DNA of 64,000 nucleotides. Source: Leptolyngbya sp. 'hensonii'. GTDB lineage: Bacteria; Cyanobacteriota; Cyanobacteriia; GCF-001939115. The notes beneath the pieces are model-generated. The model made no database searches. It was not told the DNA's origin and worked only from the letters and a program-made list of their open reading frames with translations. A program made the position numbers and the translations under genes. Each line of letters starts with the position of its first letter. Positions within the stretch are counted from its first letter, which is position 1. The DNA lies in assembly GCF_001939115.1 (NCBI RefSeq), contig NZ_MQTZ01000048.1, positions 62,138-126,137 on the forward strand. The letters run 5' to 3'. Of the stretch, positions 9,644 to 19,898 are shown one piece after another.

Positions 9644-9716
9644 GGGTTTGGAGGGTGCTGCCTTTCTATTCTGAATCGATTTCAGGTACTCTAGTCAATC
9701 GACAGTTATCAGTCAC

Positions 9717-10409
9717 TTGAGCATGCAACATCCCCTTAAAAAGATCACAGTCCTGTGGGAGGATTTCTTCTGGTATCTGCGGTGGATTGTGTTGGCGATC
9801 GTGGCCACAGGGATTATCTTTCCCCTCTTGATGAGCGCCTATGTCTACCTGACGACACGCGATCGGCGTTACCTTGAGGCTAGAACTGTGCCCTCGGAAC
9901 CGGTGGCGATCGTCTTTGGGGCTGGGGTCTACACGGATGGAACCCCCACGGCCATGCTGGCCGATCGGCTCCAGGCAGCGGTCCAACTGTACAAATCAGG
10001 GCGGGTCCAGAAGCTCCTGATGACGGGCGATAACAGCACGATTTACTACAATGAAGTGATTGTGATGCAGCAGTACGCCATCCGGCTGGGGGTGCCCGCT
10101 GAAGACATTACCCTGGATTATGCCGGTTTCAGCACCTATGAGAGTTGCTACCGGGCCAGGAGGATCTTCGGGGTGTCCCAGGCGGTTCTGGTGACGCAGC
10201 ATTTTCATCTGGCCAGGGCGATCTATACCTGCGATCGGTTGGGTGTAGAATCCATTGGCCTGGGGACACCGGACTGGTCCACCTATGGTCAGTGGACGAT
10301 CTTCCCCTACGCCATTCGAGAGATCATGGCCACGGTCAAGGCCCTCTGGCAGGTTCATGTCACCCGGCCCAAACCCACCTTTCTGGGTCCCTTTGAAGGG
10401 ATCAAATAA
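9717..10409 (+). CDS. SanA/YdcF (DUF218) family membrane-anchored protein
   Basis: Protein of 230 aa with one N-terminal membrane segment (about residues 20-45) and a DUF218 domain. Family marks: AIVFGAGVYTDGTPTAMLADR, KSGRVQKLLMTGDN, GVPAEDITLDYAGFSTYESC and AVLVTQHFHLARA. SanA in enteric bacteria supports envelope barrier function; the enzyme activity is not settled. The listed start is TTG; an ATG two codons on (9723) is also possible. It converges on the TPR-like gene with only three bases between them. Confidence 0.88.
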   Translation: MSMQHPLKKITVLWEDFFWYLRWIVLAIVATGIIFPLLMSAYVYLTTRDRRYLEARTVPSEPVAIVFGAGVYTDGTPTAMLADRLQAAVQLYKSGRVQKLLMTGDNSTIYYNEVIVMQQYAIRLGVPAEDITLDYAGFSTYESCYRARRIFGVSQAVLVTQHFHLARAIYTCDRLGVESIGLGTPDWSTYGQWTIFPYAIREIMATVKALWQVHVTRPKPTFLGPFEGIK

Positions 10410-10412
10410 CCC

Positions 10413-12338
10413 TCACGGGGAAAGGCAGGCGAAGGGAGGGGGAGCGCCTTTTTTAGAGGGGGGGCGTTGGCTGGATCGGGCCACCTGGCGCGCTTTGGAT
10501 AACAAGGCTGCCATTTGCTCGCTGCCCTGCGGAGCCTCAATCGCCGTCACAGCCATAGCCCCCAGGATCATGGCTTTGGTGAAGGAGTCAGGAATTTGTT
10601 CGGCTACCTGCAGGGCCTGATCGGCCTGACCCTGCTGCTGCAGCATCACGGCTGTGACCCCCAGTAAGGTTGACTTCAACTCCGGCCCGGTGACAATGCG
10701 GGTAATATTCGTGAACTCGTCCGGGTCATTGATCCGGAGATTGTCCGGGAATCCATTGATCAGCTTCAGAGCCCGATCGTACTCCCCAGCTTTCAGGAGA
10801 AGAGTCGTGATTTGGATCAGCGCCTCTGTTTCCATCCTTTGCTCCCGGATGGTCCGGGCCACCTGTAACCCCTGGTCGTACCGTTTGGCCGCCACCATTT
10901 CCAGGGCCACCAGCCCCAGAACCCGATCCTTCACGTTGGGCTGCCGAATCATTTGGGTCACCTTCAGGGCCTGCCCATACTGACCCAGTTTGGCCCAGTT
11001 GAGGGCCAGTTCTCTCTGAACCTGGGGTTTCTCATAGGACTTGGGGGGAATCTCCGGAGAGTCCAGCAGTTTCAGAACCTGTCGGAGCAAGGAATCTGCC
11101 TTTTCAGGCTGTCCCGTTTCCAGGGCAGCGACAGCGAGACTATTGAGCATCACAGCCCGGAACTCCGGTTCTGGGATCTGTTCCGCCAGCTTCAAGGCCC
11201 GATCGGGCTGCCCCCGCTTCCAGAGCCGATAGGCTACGGCAGTCTGGGCATAGACCTGGGTATCCAGAAACGGGATCGTCTCTGCCACTTCAAGGGCCCG
11301 ATCGTACTCCTGCTGTTCAGCCAGGGCAACGGTAATATTTCTCACGGCCATGGCCCGCCACAATTTGTCCTGCAGGAGGCGGCTGGTCTGCAGGGCAAAC
11401 TCAATCTGCCCATTGCGGGAGGACTCGGTTACCAGCTTGATCAGCAGGTACTCCCGTCCAAACCCCTTACCGGACATCTGTTGGGTCAATTGCAAGGCCC
11501 GATCGTACTGGCCCATTTCCACCAGTTTTGTCACAACCTGCAGAGCGATCTGATTGTTGCCATAGGCCACCCGATCGCGGGAGGTTTGCTGCAGTTCTTC
11601 TATGAACTGGGCAATTTTCAGGGCTGGCTCTATCTGCCCCCGCTTGATCAGCCCGTCTGTCGTGGACTCCAGCAACATGACAACTTGAAAATTGCCCTGA
11701 TATTGTTTCAGCAACCGCTTCGCTTCGGAGTACAGCGGCTCCGCCTGCCTCAGGTTGCCCTGGCTTTCCAATTGTGCTGCCAGGGAGAACAGCAGAATGG
11801 GTCTCATGGTTTTATCCGTAATCTTTTCAGCCAGGGATAGGGCTTTCTCTGGCTGGCCTGCGGCGGCCAACTCAAAACTGATCACGGCCAGGGCCTGTTG
11901 CTGGAAGTTTTCGCCCAGGGGACTGAGGGAAAAAGGGGGAGGGCCGCTGTCGTTCATATCCCTTAGGGCCTGGGCTACAGTCAGGGCCAGATCGAAATTC
12001 TGTGCTTGAGCCAGTTCCGCCACCAGGTAAACCTGGACCATCGATTTCGGGGTAGCGTCCTGAATCTCGGTTGTTAATTGCAAAGCCCGATCGTATTGCC
12101 CGATGTTAGCCAAGGCTGCCGCCAGATTGGCCAACAGAGAATCTTCTGGGGTACAAATATTAAAATAAGAGAACCGAGGTTTGCTGGGATGGCTCCGGTC
12201 AAGCTTGTCTGGAGATGTGGCAGATGGTGGCATTTGAGCAACGCCCAACCCTTGCAACCCTGGCATCAGGATCATCAGGGAGGTTAAGGTTAGCGCCACC
12301 CCAGTACCGGAAAATCGGAAGTTGTGAAATAGGCTCAT
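10413..12338 (-). CDS. Secreted or anchored TPR-like repeat protein
   Basis: Large protein of 641 aa. An N-terminal signal-like hydrophobic stretch (about residues 12-35, ending VAQMPP) suggests export. The rest is a run of about 14-15 helical repeats of 34-40 residues, with a recurring core G-Q-Y-D-R-A-L-Q-L-A-x-x-I followed by a second helix rich in A and L. These are degenerate TPR units, and several start with QYDRAL or QPEKAL. Such proteins are scaffolds and no catalytic motif is seen. The C-terminal tail (SSQRPPSKKGAPPP) is basic and Pro-rich. No partner is evident from the neighbours. Confidence 0.85.
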   Translation of the reverse strand: MSLFHNFRFSGTGVALTLTSLMILMPGLQGLGVAQMPPSATSPDKLDRSHPSKPRFSYFNICTPEDSLLANLAAALANIGQYDRALQLTTEIQDATPKSMVQVYLVAELAQAQNFDLALTVAQALRDMNDSGPPPFSLSPLGENFQQQALAVISFELAAAGQPEKALSLAEKITDKTMRPILLFSLAAQLESQGNLRQAEPLYSEAKRLLKQYQGNFQVVMLLESTTDGLIKRGQIEPALKIAQFIEELQQTSRDRVAYGNNQIALQVVTKLVEMGQYDRALQLTQQMSGKGFGREYLLIKLVTESSRNGQIEFALQTSRLLQDKLWRAMAVRNITVALAEQQEYDRALEVAETIPFLDTQVYAQTAVAYRLWKRGQPDRALKLAEQIPEPEFRAVMLNSLAVAALETGQPEKADSLLRQVLKLLDSPEIPPKSYEKPQVQRELALNWAKLGQYGQALKVTQMIRQPNVKDRVLGLVALEMVAAKRYDQGLQVARTIREQRMETEALIQITTLLLKAGEYDRALKLINGFPDNLRINDPDEFTNITRIVTGPELKSTLLGVTAVMLQQQGQADQALQVAEQIPDSFTKAMILGAMAVTAIEAPQGSEQMAALLSKARQVARSSQRPPSKKGAPPPFACLSP

Positions 12339-12519
12339 AAGCGACCGCTTGCATGAACTGAAAGCAGGACAGAAACCGTCAGTAGAATCACTATCAGCAC
12401 AATCTACACCTATGATGATTCGGGCTACGGAAAAGGCATTAATATACTTAATGCCATAGAAAATTTCTTATCGTATTAAATTCCATTTACATCCAGTAAA
12501 GGTGTGGAGTTCCGTCCCC

Positions 12520-12541
12520 ATGCAGGGGGTATACCCTGCAT
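12520..12541. promoter_or_regulatory. Inverted repeat upstream of DUF4870 gene
   Basis: Perfect 8-bp arms ATGCAGGG and CCCTGCAT around a 6-base spacer. A good -10 candidate (TATAAA, 12571-12576) follows about 30 bases on, which puts the repeat near or above the -35 position. It may be a protein operator. No known regulator matches it. Confidence 0.4.
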
Positions 12542-12608
12542 CTCCCATACCGCGTCTATCCGGGAAGCGCTATAAAATAGACTTGAACGAACCAGATTGC
12601 GGGGATTT

Positions 12609-12953
12609 ATGTACGACAATGATAAGCGCAAACTCTTTTCAGCGCTCAGCCACGGTTCCATCTTCTTCAGTGCAACCCTGGTGGCGATCGGGGTGCCGAT
12701 CGCATTTTTAATCGTCTCTGATGATCCTGTTGTTAAGGATAATGCCAAAGAAGCGGTTAACTTCCATTTGAATGTCTGGTTTTACGGAGCGATTATTGCA
12801 GCCCTGTCTTTTGTCACTTTTGGGCTGTTTGGTTGGGTCTTTGGTCCCTTCTGGTTTCTGTTGCACTGGGGCCTGACCATCTGGGCCATTATCCACTGTT
12901 TGGGAAATACAGAGCAGCCTTACCGTTATCCCTTCATTTTCCGCCCCCTTTAA
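12609..12953 (+). CDS. DUF4870 small membrane protein
   Basis: Integral membrane protein of 114 aa with three hydrophobic segments, matching DUF4870. It has the family start MYDNDKRKLFSALSHGS, the AKEAVNFHLNVW motif between the first and second segments, and a C-terminal hydrophobic hairpin ending LGNTEQPYRYPFIFRPL. The frame is open four codons further up to a TTG, but the ATG at 12609 follows a GCGGGGA site and is the expected start. Function unknown. Single gene with its own promoter region (see the inverted repeat upstream). Confidence 0.9.
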   Translation: MYDNDKRKLFSALSHGSIFFSATLVAIGVPIAFLIVSDDPVVKDNAKEAVNFHLNVWFYGAIIAALSFVTFGLFGWVFGPFWFLLHWGLTIWAIIHCLGNTEQPYRYPFIFRPL

Positions 12954-13024
12954 ATTTCCGAAAAATTGTCCTGATTTCCCCTGGCCAGAATAGCAAGATA
13001 GGGCAGGCAATGTGAAATTCCCCT

Positions 13025-14491
13025 ATGAGCAGTCTGTATCTTCTGGCCACAGGCATTTTGATCAATGGTCCTCTCGCTGATGGGACCAAACCTTTTGAAC
13101 CTCCAGTTTTACCCGATCAGGTTCCAGCGGTGTCGGCTCCAGACGCAAAGGACAATGCACCCAACCTTTCTGCCCGATCGAGCGCACCAGATCAGGGCAC
13201 GGCCTGCCTGGAGTTCAGCCCATCTCCCTGTGCACCCCAGGCTCAAGACTCTGCTCAGCCCATCAGTCAGGACTTGAGTCTGGAGCTTTCGGATGCGGTA
13301 ACTCAATCCCTGGCTAATCTGGTGGAGCAATGGGGCACTGTACAGGCATCCCAATCCGAGCTATCCGCTAAATCTCTGGCCCAGGAGCCCGTTAAACTGG
13401 CTGGCATGCCAAATCAGTCTGCTGTTCGGCAAACAGATTCAGATCCCAATCTGGAGTTTGCCGATGCCGTGGCCCGATCGCTCTATCGGCTGGCAGAACA
13501 ATCTGTCCAGACTCAGGCTTCCCAGGTAGAATCCATATCCGCCCCGATCGCCTCATCGCTGCCTGCCACCAAATCCGTGGATCCCCTACTGCCACCAGTG
13601 GCTCAGGTGAAGCCAGAAATGTCCAGGACCCTGACCGAATTCTCCAAAGCTTTAGGGCCAGCCTCTGGTATTCAACTCTTTCAACAACGAGCTGCCGCCT
13701 TGAAGTCAGGAAGATTATTTACCCGCCTGTCTCCCGATAGCTACCGATCTCGCTGGGTTCAGGCCAAAGGACAGCCCACCTATCAACAGTGGAAGCAGTT
13801 GCTAGCTCAGGAGGCCAGGGCAGTGTCCAGAGGGAAAGGAAACAACCGACTCTCGGTCTTGCTGGGAGATTCCCTCAGCCTGTGGTTCCCGTCCAACCGT
13901 TTGCCAGGAAGCCAGTTCTGGCTCAACCAGGGGATTTCTGGAGATACTTCGGCGGGTGTGTTGCGTCGTCTATCTGCCCTATCTGGCGTTCAGGCTGACA
14001 CGATTTATCTCATGGTCGGCATTAATGATCTGCGCCGGGGGATTGGGGGTCAGCAGATTGTGGCCAACCAGCGGCGAATTGTGCGGGAACTGCGACAAAG
14101 CCATCCCCAGTCTCAGATTATCCTCCAGTCAGTTTTACCAACCGATCTCGCCACAGTTTCGAATCAGGAAATTCGCTGGATTAATCAACAGCTCGCTGCA
14201 ATCGCTGCCGAGGAAGGGGCGAGTTATCTCGATTTGCATACCCTATTTGTAGATGGAACCGGTCGGATGAATCCAGAGTTCACTACAGATGGACTGCATT
14301 TGAATCCACGCGGCTATGAAATGTGGCAGTGGGCCATCAATCAGGTGGATTCCCAACTGATCTATGCCAGGGGACGGCAACAGGGGAAAGTCAGGACGGT
14401 CAGCGATCGCCGCCTGAGCCCACGCCTGAACCTGATTCCCAACAGCCTTCTGGTGCCAGAAGTTGCCCATAGCCTTTCCTGGAGTAGCTAG
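13025..14491 (+). CDS. SGNH/GDSL hydrolase with long low-complexity N-terminus
   Basis: Esterase-like hydrolase of 488 aa. The catalytic domain is 275-450: block I GDSLSLW (nucleophile S283), block II Gly in NQGISGDTS, block III N334 in GINDLRRG, and block V D422-H425 in DGLHLNPRGY. The N-terminal 270 residues are rich in Ala, Ser, Pro and Gln and hold a duplicated segment (about 87-113 and 143-169; see findings). A weak hydrophobic N-terminus (SLYLLATGILING) may anchor or export it. Likely substrates for this family in cyanobacteria are acyl groups on surface polymers or lipids; none can be fixed here. Confidence 0.9.
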   Translation: MSSLYLLATGILINGPLADGTKPFEPPVLPDQVPAVSAPDAKDNAPNLSARSSAPDQGTACLEFSPSPCAPQAQDSAQPISQDLSLELSDAVTQSLANLVEQWGTVQASQSELSAKSLAQEPVKLAGMPNQSAVRQTDSDPNLEFADAVARSLYRLAEQSVQTQASQVESISAPIASSLPATKSVDPLLPPVAQVKPEMSRTLTEFSKALGPASGIQLFQQRAAALKSGRLFTRLSPDSYRSRWVQAKGQPTYQQWKQLLAQEARAVSRGKGNNRLSVLLGDSLSLWFPSNRLPGSQFWLNQGISGDTSAGVLRRLSALSGVQADTIYLMVGINDLRRGIGGQQIVANQRRIVRELRQSHPQSQIILQSVLPTDLATVSNQEIRWINQQLAAIAAEEGASYLDLHTLFVDGTGRMNPEFTTDGLHLNPRGYEMWQWAINQVDSQLIYARGRQQGKVRTVSDRRLSPRLNLIPNSLLVPEVAHSLSWSS

Positions 14492-14529
14492 ATTAGGGCA
14501 AAATTGATCATTCCATGTTTGAAGGCAAT

Positions 14530-15363
14530 ATGACCCAGACCCATCCTGTGGTTTCAGCAGCGTGGCTGCAGCAACATCTGGAGAATCCGGGAATCGCGAT
14601 CGTCGATTGTCGCTTTTCCCTCATGGAACCAGCAGTAGGGCAACAGCAATATAGCCAGAGCCATATTCCAGGGGCACATTACCTGGATCTGAATCAGGAT
14701 TTGTCCGGGCCAGTGGGTCAGCATGGGGGGCGGCACCCGCTACCTGATCCGGTTTTGCTGGCCGAGAAACTGTCAGCACTGGGGATTGATTCAGAGGGAC
14801 CGGCTGGGCCAACTCTGGTCGTGGCCTATGATGATGCCCGGTTTGCCTATGCAGCCCGACTCTGGTGGCTGCTGCGCTACCTGGGGCACGATCGGGTGGC
14901 TGTGCTAGATGGGGGTTGGTCTGGGTGGCTGGCAACTGGCTATGGCACAACAGAAGTTATCCCAAAACCCAAGCCAGGTCACTTTATTCCCCAAGTTCGC
15001 TCAGATCATGTGGTGGATATTGAGGCGGTAAAGAAATTACGGGATCAACCGGGCGCTGTGTTGATTGATTCCCGGGAGGGCGATCGCTATCGGGGAGAAC
15101 GGGAACCGATCGACCCGGTGGCAGGTCATATCCCCGGTGCGGTTAATTATCCCTGGCAGGAAGTTTCGGACGGGCAGGGGTATATCAGAGCGATCGAGGA
15201 GCAGAAACAGCACTGGGCTCAGGTGCAGACAGATGATCCGATCGTGGTCTACTGCGGGTCTGGGGTGACTGCCTGTGTTAATCTGCTCTCTTTGGAGTTG
15301 GCCGGGATTACTACAGGAAAGCTGTATGCAGGTAGCTGGAGTGATTGGTGTAGCTGGCTTTAA
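14530..15363 (+). CDS. sseA: Sulfurtransferase (3-mercaptopyruvate/thiosulfate type)
   Basis: Two-domain rhodanese of 277 aa that moves sulfane sulfur from thiosulfate or 3-mercaptopyruvate to a thiophile. Each half has the rhodanese fold: the N-terminal half carries SHIPGAHYLDLN and LDGGWSGWLATG, and the C-terminal half carries VLIDSREGDRYRGE, GHIPGAVNYPW and the active loop CGSGVTA with Cys242. CGSGVTA is the loop associated with mercaptopyruvate sulfurtransferase, but substrate choice is not certain from sequence. The ATG at 14515 is in frame, but MTQTHPVVSAAWL at 14530 is the usual start. Confidence 0.92.
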   Translation: MTQTHPVVSAAWLQQHLENPGIAIVDCRFSLMEPAVGQQQYSQSHIPGAHYLDLNQDLSGPVGQHGGRHPLPDPVLLAEKLSALGIDSEGPAGPTLVVAYDDARFAYAARLWWLLRYLGHDRVAVLDGGWSGWLATGYGTTEVIPKPKPGHFIPQVRSDHVVDIEAVKKLRDQPGAVLIDSREGDRYRGEREPIDPVAGHIPGAVNYPWQEVSDGQGYIRAIEEQKQHWAQVQTDDPIVVYCGSGVTACVNLLSLELAGITTGKLYAGSWSDWCSWL

Positions 15364-15421
15364 TTGTGAATGTATGTTGAGCTTGTAAACACAAGTATAG
15401 CCTTGGTCACAACATCAAAGG

Positions 15422-15649
15422 CTATCGCATCACCTGCAATGTGCCCTGGCGTACCTGCTCAATCACCTGTTCAATTAATTCCAGTTCCTCGTCTGTGGTC
15501 TCTTCATGCAGCAGAGCCTGTCGTAGCTGCTGCCGATCGGTCATGGTCAATAAGCCATTGGCTAGGACTTGAGCCACAACAGGCTTGATATCAAATGGTG
15601 AAGCTGCACCCTGGGTAGATGGGAGGTAATCGGTAGCAAGGGAACTCAT
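15422..15649 (-). CDS. Small conserved cyanobacterial protein
   Basis: Protein of 75 aa that resembles short hypotheticals found in many cyanobacteria. The N-terminal SSLATDYLPSTQG segment precedes two predicted helices (VVAQVLANGLLTMTDRQQLR and EELELIEQVIEQVRQG) with no Cys and no membrane segment. Function unknown. The start ATG is at 15649. Single gene facing the sulfurtransferase. Confidence 0.75.
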   Translation of the reverse strand: MSSLATDYLPSTQGAASPFDIKPVVAQVLANGLLTMTDRQQLRQALLHEETTDEELELIEQVIEQVRQGTLQVMR

Positions 15650-15717
15650 AGAAATACGGGTATAGACCTTAACAAAATTGTAAGGAATATTCTCGGAGAA
15701 GGATAGGGCTTTAAGGG

Positions 15718-16818
15718 TCAGGTTAAGGCCAGCTTGAGGATGATCTGAACCGATGTTCCCTTACCAGGCAGGCTGTCAACCGTAAAGCCCCCATCCTGAA
15801 CTTCCAACATCCGCTTCACGATCGCCAACCCCAACCCACAGCCCTGCTGCTCGTACAAGCGACGCTCAAATTGCATGTAGGCTCCAATATTGTCGATCTG
15901 CTCGGTGGTCATTCCCTGGCCCTGATCGCTCACCACCAGATGGTAAGCCCCGTCTAGTTGCTTGCCCGTCAGTTGCACAGGGGTGCCTGCTGTTGAAAAC
16001 TTGAATGCATTGTCGATCAGCTCTTCCGCTATTTTTTGCAGGTCTTTACCAGCCAGTAAAACTGTAGCCCGTTCCAGATCCAGTTCCAGGTCAGCTTCTC
16101 GGTGATAGTGGGCCGCTTTTGAGCGTGCAACCTCTTCCACAATGGAGGGGATATAGGATTCAGCTCGATTGGTCCGCAGTTCAGCCAACCGCTGCCGATC
16201 GGTCATGATCAATTCCAACTGGGCAAATAGCAGAAAATTCTTGGTCAATCGAAGCAGTCTTGCGGCTGAGGTATGGAGAATCTGTAATAGTTCCAACCCT
16301 TCCCCTTCATTAATAGACCCATGCTGGCTGATCAGCAGTTCTGTAATTCCAATGATGCCGTTTAACGGCGTATTCAGCTCGTGGGGGAGCGATCGGGCAA
16401 TACTCCCCCGTAATTCATCCAGCTTGGTTTGGGTTTCCTTTTGCCGGATTGTCTTTTTCTGCAATTGGCTGGTAACTGCCTGTCGTAACTCATCAACCGT
16501 AAAAGGCTTTGTGAGGTAATCTTCAGCTCCCAGGGTCATCCCTTGCCGAATATCAGAGCGACTCACCTTGGCCGTCAAAAAGATGACTGGAATGGTAGCC
16601 GTATCCCAGTCTTGACGAAGGGTCGAGAGAAACTGGTAGCCATTCAACTCAGGCATCTCAATGTCACATAGAACCAAATCTGGCATCTGAGTTTTGGCCA
16701 CCTGCAATCCGACCCGACCATTCTCTGCAGCGATGACGTCATAGCCATCTAATTCGAGAATTTCCACGATTGACTCGCGGATAATGGGTTCGTCCTCAAT
16801 TACGAGAATTTTCGTCAT
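15718..16818 (-). CDS. Response regulator receiver-histidine kinase hybrid
   Basis: Cytosolic protein of 366 aa with an inverted order: an N-terminal receiver (1-120) with acidic pocket E8/D9, phospho-acceptor D52 in LCDIEMPELNG and K104 in YLTKPF, then a kinase core. The kinase has H146 in SLPHELNTPLNGI, an N box LIDNAFKFS, G1 DQGQGM and G2 GCGLGLAIV. It has no input domain other than the receiver, so it probably takes phosphate from another kinase and relays it or changes kinase activity. This REC-HK form is common in cyanobacteria. No partner lies next to it. Confidence 0.93.
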   Translation of the reverse strand: MTKILVIEDEPIIRESIVEILELDGYDVIAAENGRVGLQVAKTQMPDLVLCDIEMPELNGYQFLSTLRQDWDTATIPVIFLTAKVSRSDIRQGMTLGAEDYLTKPFTVDELRQAVTSQLQKKTIRQKETQTKLDELRGSIARSLPHELNTPLNGIIGITELLISQHGSINEGEGLELLQILHTSAARLLRLTKNFLLFAQLELIMTDRQRLAELRTNRAESYIPSIVEEVARSKAAHYHREADLELDLERATVLLAGKDLQKIAEELIDNAFKFSTAGTPVQLTGKQLDGAYHLVVSDQGQGMTTEQIDNIGAYMQFERRLYEQQGCGLGLAIVKRMLEVQDGGFTVDSLPGKGTSVQIILKLALT

Positions 16819-17030
16819 CGGGCCTGTCTTGGGTTCCTATAAAGCTAGTTATATAGATTTGGAGAAAAATTGCAATAGATAAAGTTTTTGTCAAAGCAAA
16901 TTACTACATTCTTAACATCTTCACAATAAAAAACAGGACAGCCTATCAAATTAGCAGTCCTTCTAAAATTATCCCCTAATCCCCTGGCGTCCTAACGGGG
17001 CTAACAGGAGAGAACCCCAAAGCCAGAAGC

Positions 17031-17071
17031 CAGAAGTCAGGCGCAAGGTGAATTCTGACCCCTGACTTCTG
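17031..17071. terminator. Inverted repeat downstream of gap1
   Basis: Perfect 10-bp arms CAGAAGTCAG (17031-17040) and CTGACTTCTG (17062-17071) around a 21-base loop, 26 bases beyond the gap1 stop on the minus strand. It lacks a clear T-run, so it may be a dispersed repeat and not a classic terminator. Confidence 0.4.
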
Positions 17072-17096
17072 ATCAAATTTCCCCAGCCTTCAGCTT

Positions 17097-18763
<1,667 letters not shown>

Positions 18764-19789
18764 ATGAAAGTCGCTGTTTTCAGTACCAAATCCTACGATC
18801 GGCAGTTTCTCGAAACGGCCAATACCGAACATCACCATGAGCTGGTCTTCTTCGAACCCCGGCTGACCCCCGCTACGGCTACCCTGGCCAGTGGCTTTCC
18901 TGTCGTCTGTGTTTTCATCAATGACCAGATCACAGCAGAAACCCTCCAGACCCTCGCCGCCAATGGCACCCAACTGCTGGCCTTGCGATCGGCGGGGTTC
19001 AACCATGTAGACCTCCAAGCTGCCACCGAACTAGGAATTCGGGTGGTGCGGGTGCCCGCCTATTCTCCCTATGCCGTGGCCGAACATGCGGTGGGTCTGA
19101 TTCTCATGCTAAATCGTAAGCTCTACCGGGCCTACAACCGGGTAAGGGATGATAACTTTGCCCTGGATGGGTTGCTGGGATTTGATATCCATGGCTGCAC
19201 CGTTGGTGTCGTTGGGACGGGTAAAATCGGCCAGTGTTTTGCTCAAATTATGGGGGGCTTCGGCTGCCGATTGGTGGGTTACGACGTTTACCCAAACCCC
19301 GCCTGCCTGGCTCTGGGGATGGAATATCGAGAACTGCCGGATTTGCTAGCCAACGCCGATATCATTTCTCTCCACTGTCCACTGTTACCAGCCACCTATC
19401 ATTTAATTAACTCTGACACGATCGCCCAGATGAAGCCGGGAGTCATGCTGATCAATACCAGTCGGGGGGGGCTGGTGGATACCCGAGCCGTGATTCAGGG
19501 GATCAAAACGGGTACGATCGGCTACTTTGGCACCGATGTCTACGAAGAAGAAGCGGATCTCTTCTTTGAGGATCTGTCCGATCAGGTGATTCAGGATGAG
19601 ACCTTTCAACTCCTGCAATCCTTCTCCAATGTGGTGATCACAGCGCATCAAGCATTTTTCACCCGCAATGCAGTTGCCGAGATTGCCAAGGTTACCTTAA
19701 ACAACATCACTGATTTTGAGCAGGGTCGTTCCTGCTCTAATGAAGTCAAGGCAGAAGAAAAGGTTGTACATGCCTCTGGTTCCCACTGA
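18764..19789 (+). CDS. ldhA: D-lactate dehydrogenase (2-hydroxyacid dehydrogenase)
   Basis: NAD-dependent D-lactate dehydrogenase of 341 aa that reduces pyruvate to D-lactate in dark fermentation. Features: the N-terminal [15 protein letters not shown] typical of Ldh[11 protein letters not shown], the Rossmann motif [25 protein letters not shown], the catalytic Arg in [10 protein letters not shown], and the His in [11 protein letters not shown]. These residues match the D-LDH/VanH branch and not the glycerate or phosphoglycerate dehydrogenases. It is followed by a hairpin and then the transaldolase gene on the same strand. Confidence 0.92.
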   Translation: MKVAVFSTKSYDRQFLETANTEHHHELVFFEPRLTPATATLASGFPVVCVFINDQITAETLQTLAANGTQLLALRSAGFNHVDLQAATELGIRVVRVPAYSPYAVAEHAVGLILMLNRKLYRAYNRVRDDNFALDGLLGFDIHGCTVGVVGTGKIGQCFAQIMGGFGCRLVGYDVYPNPACLALGMEYRELPDLLANADIISLHCPLLPATYHLINSDTIAQMKPGVMLINTSRGGLVDTRAVIQGIKTGTIGYFGTDVYEEEADLFFEDLSDQVIQDETFQLLQSFSNVVITAHQAFFTRNAVAEIAKVTLNNITDFEQGRSCSNEVKAEEKVVHASGSH

Positions 19790-19843
19790 ATTCAGAATTA
19801 AAAATTAAAAAGACAAATCAATTTTGAGTTTTTAATTTTGAAT
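19790..19843. terminator. AT-rich hairpin after ldhA
   Basis: Arms ATTCAGAATTAAAAA (19790-19804) and TTTTTAATTTTGAAT (19829-19843) pair at 14 of 15 positions. The hairpin starts on the base after the ldhA stop. Such AT hairpins recur in cyanobacterial intergenic regions; terminator action is inferred. Confidence 0.45.
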
Positions 19844-19857
19844 GGATCGCACCCACT

Positions 19858-19885
19858 CCCTTTGTAAACCCATCCCTTTGTAAAC
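19858..19885 (+). repeat. Two direct copies of CCCTTTGTAAAC
   Basis: Exact 12-base copies at 19858-19869 and 19874-19885, 16 bases apart from start to start, just before the ribosome site (AGAAGGA) of the transaldolase gene. They may be an operator or a local duplication. Confidence 0.5.
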
Positions 19886-19898
19886 AGAAGGACACCCT

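Noticed and set aside
10953-11840. Long open frame opposite the TPR-like gene
   Set aside because: Repetitive shadow of the TPR repeats; the reverse strand gives the coherent repeat protein.
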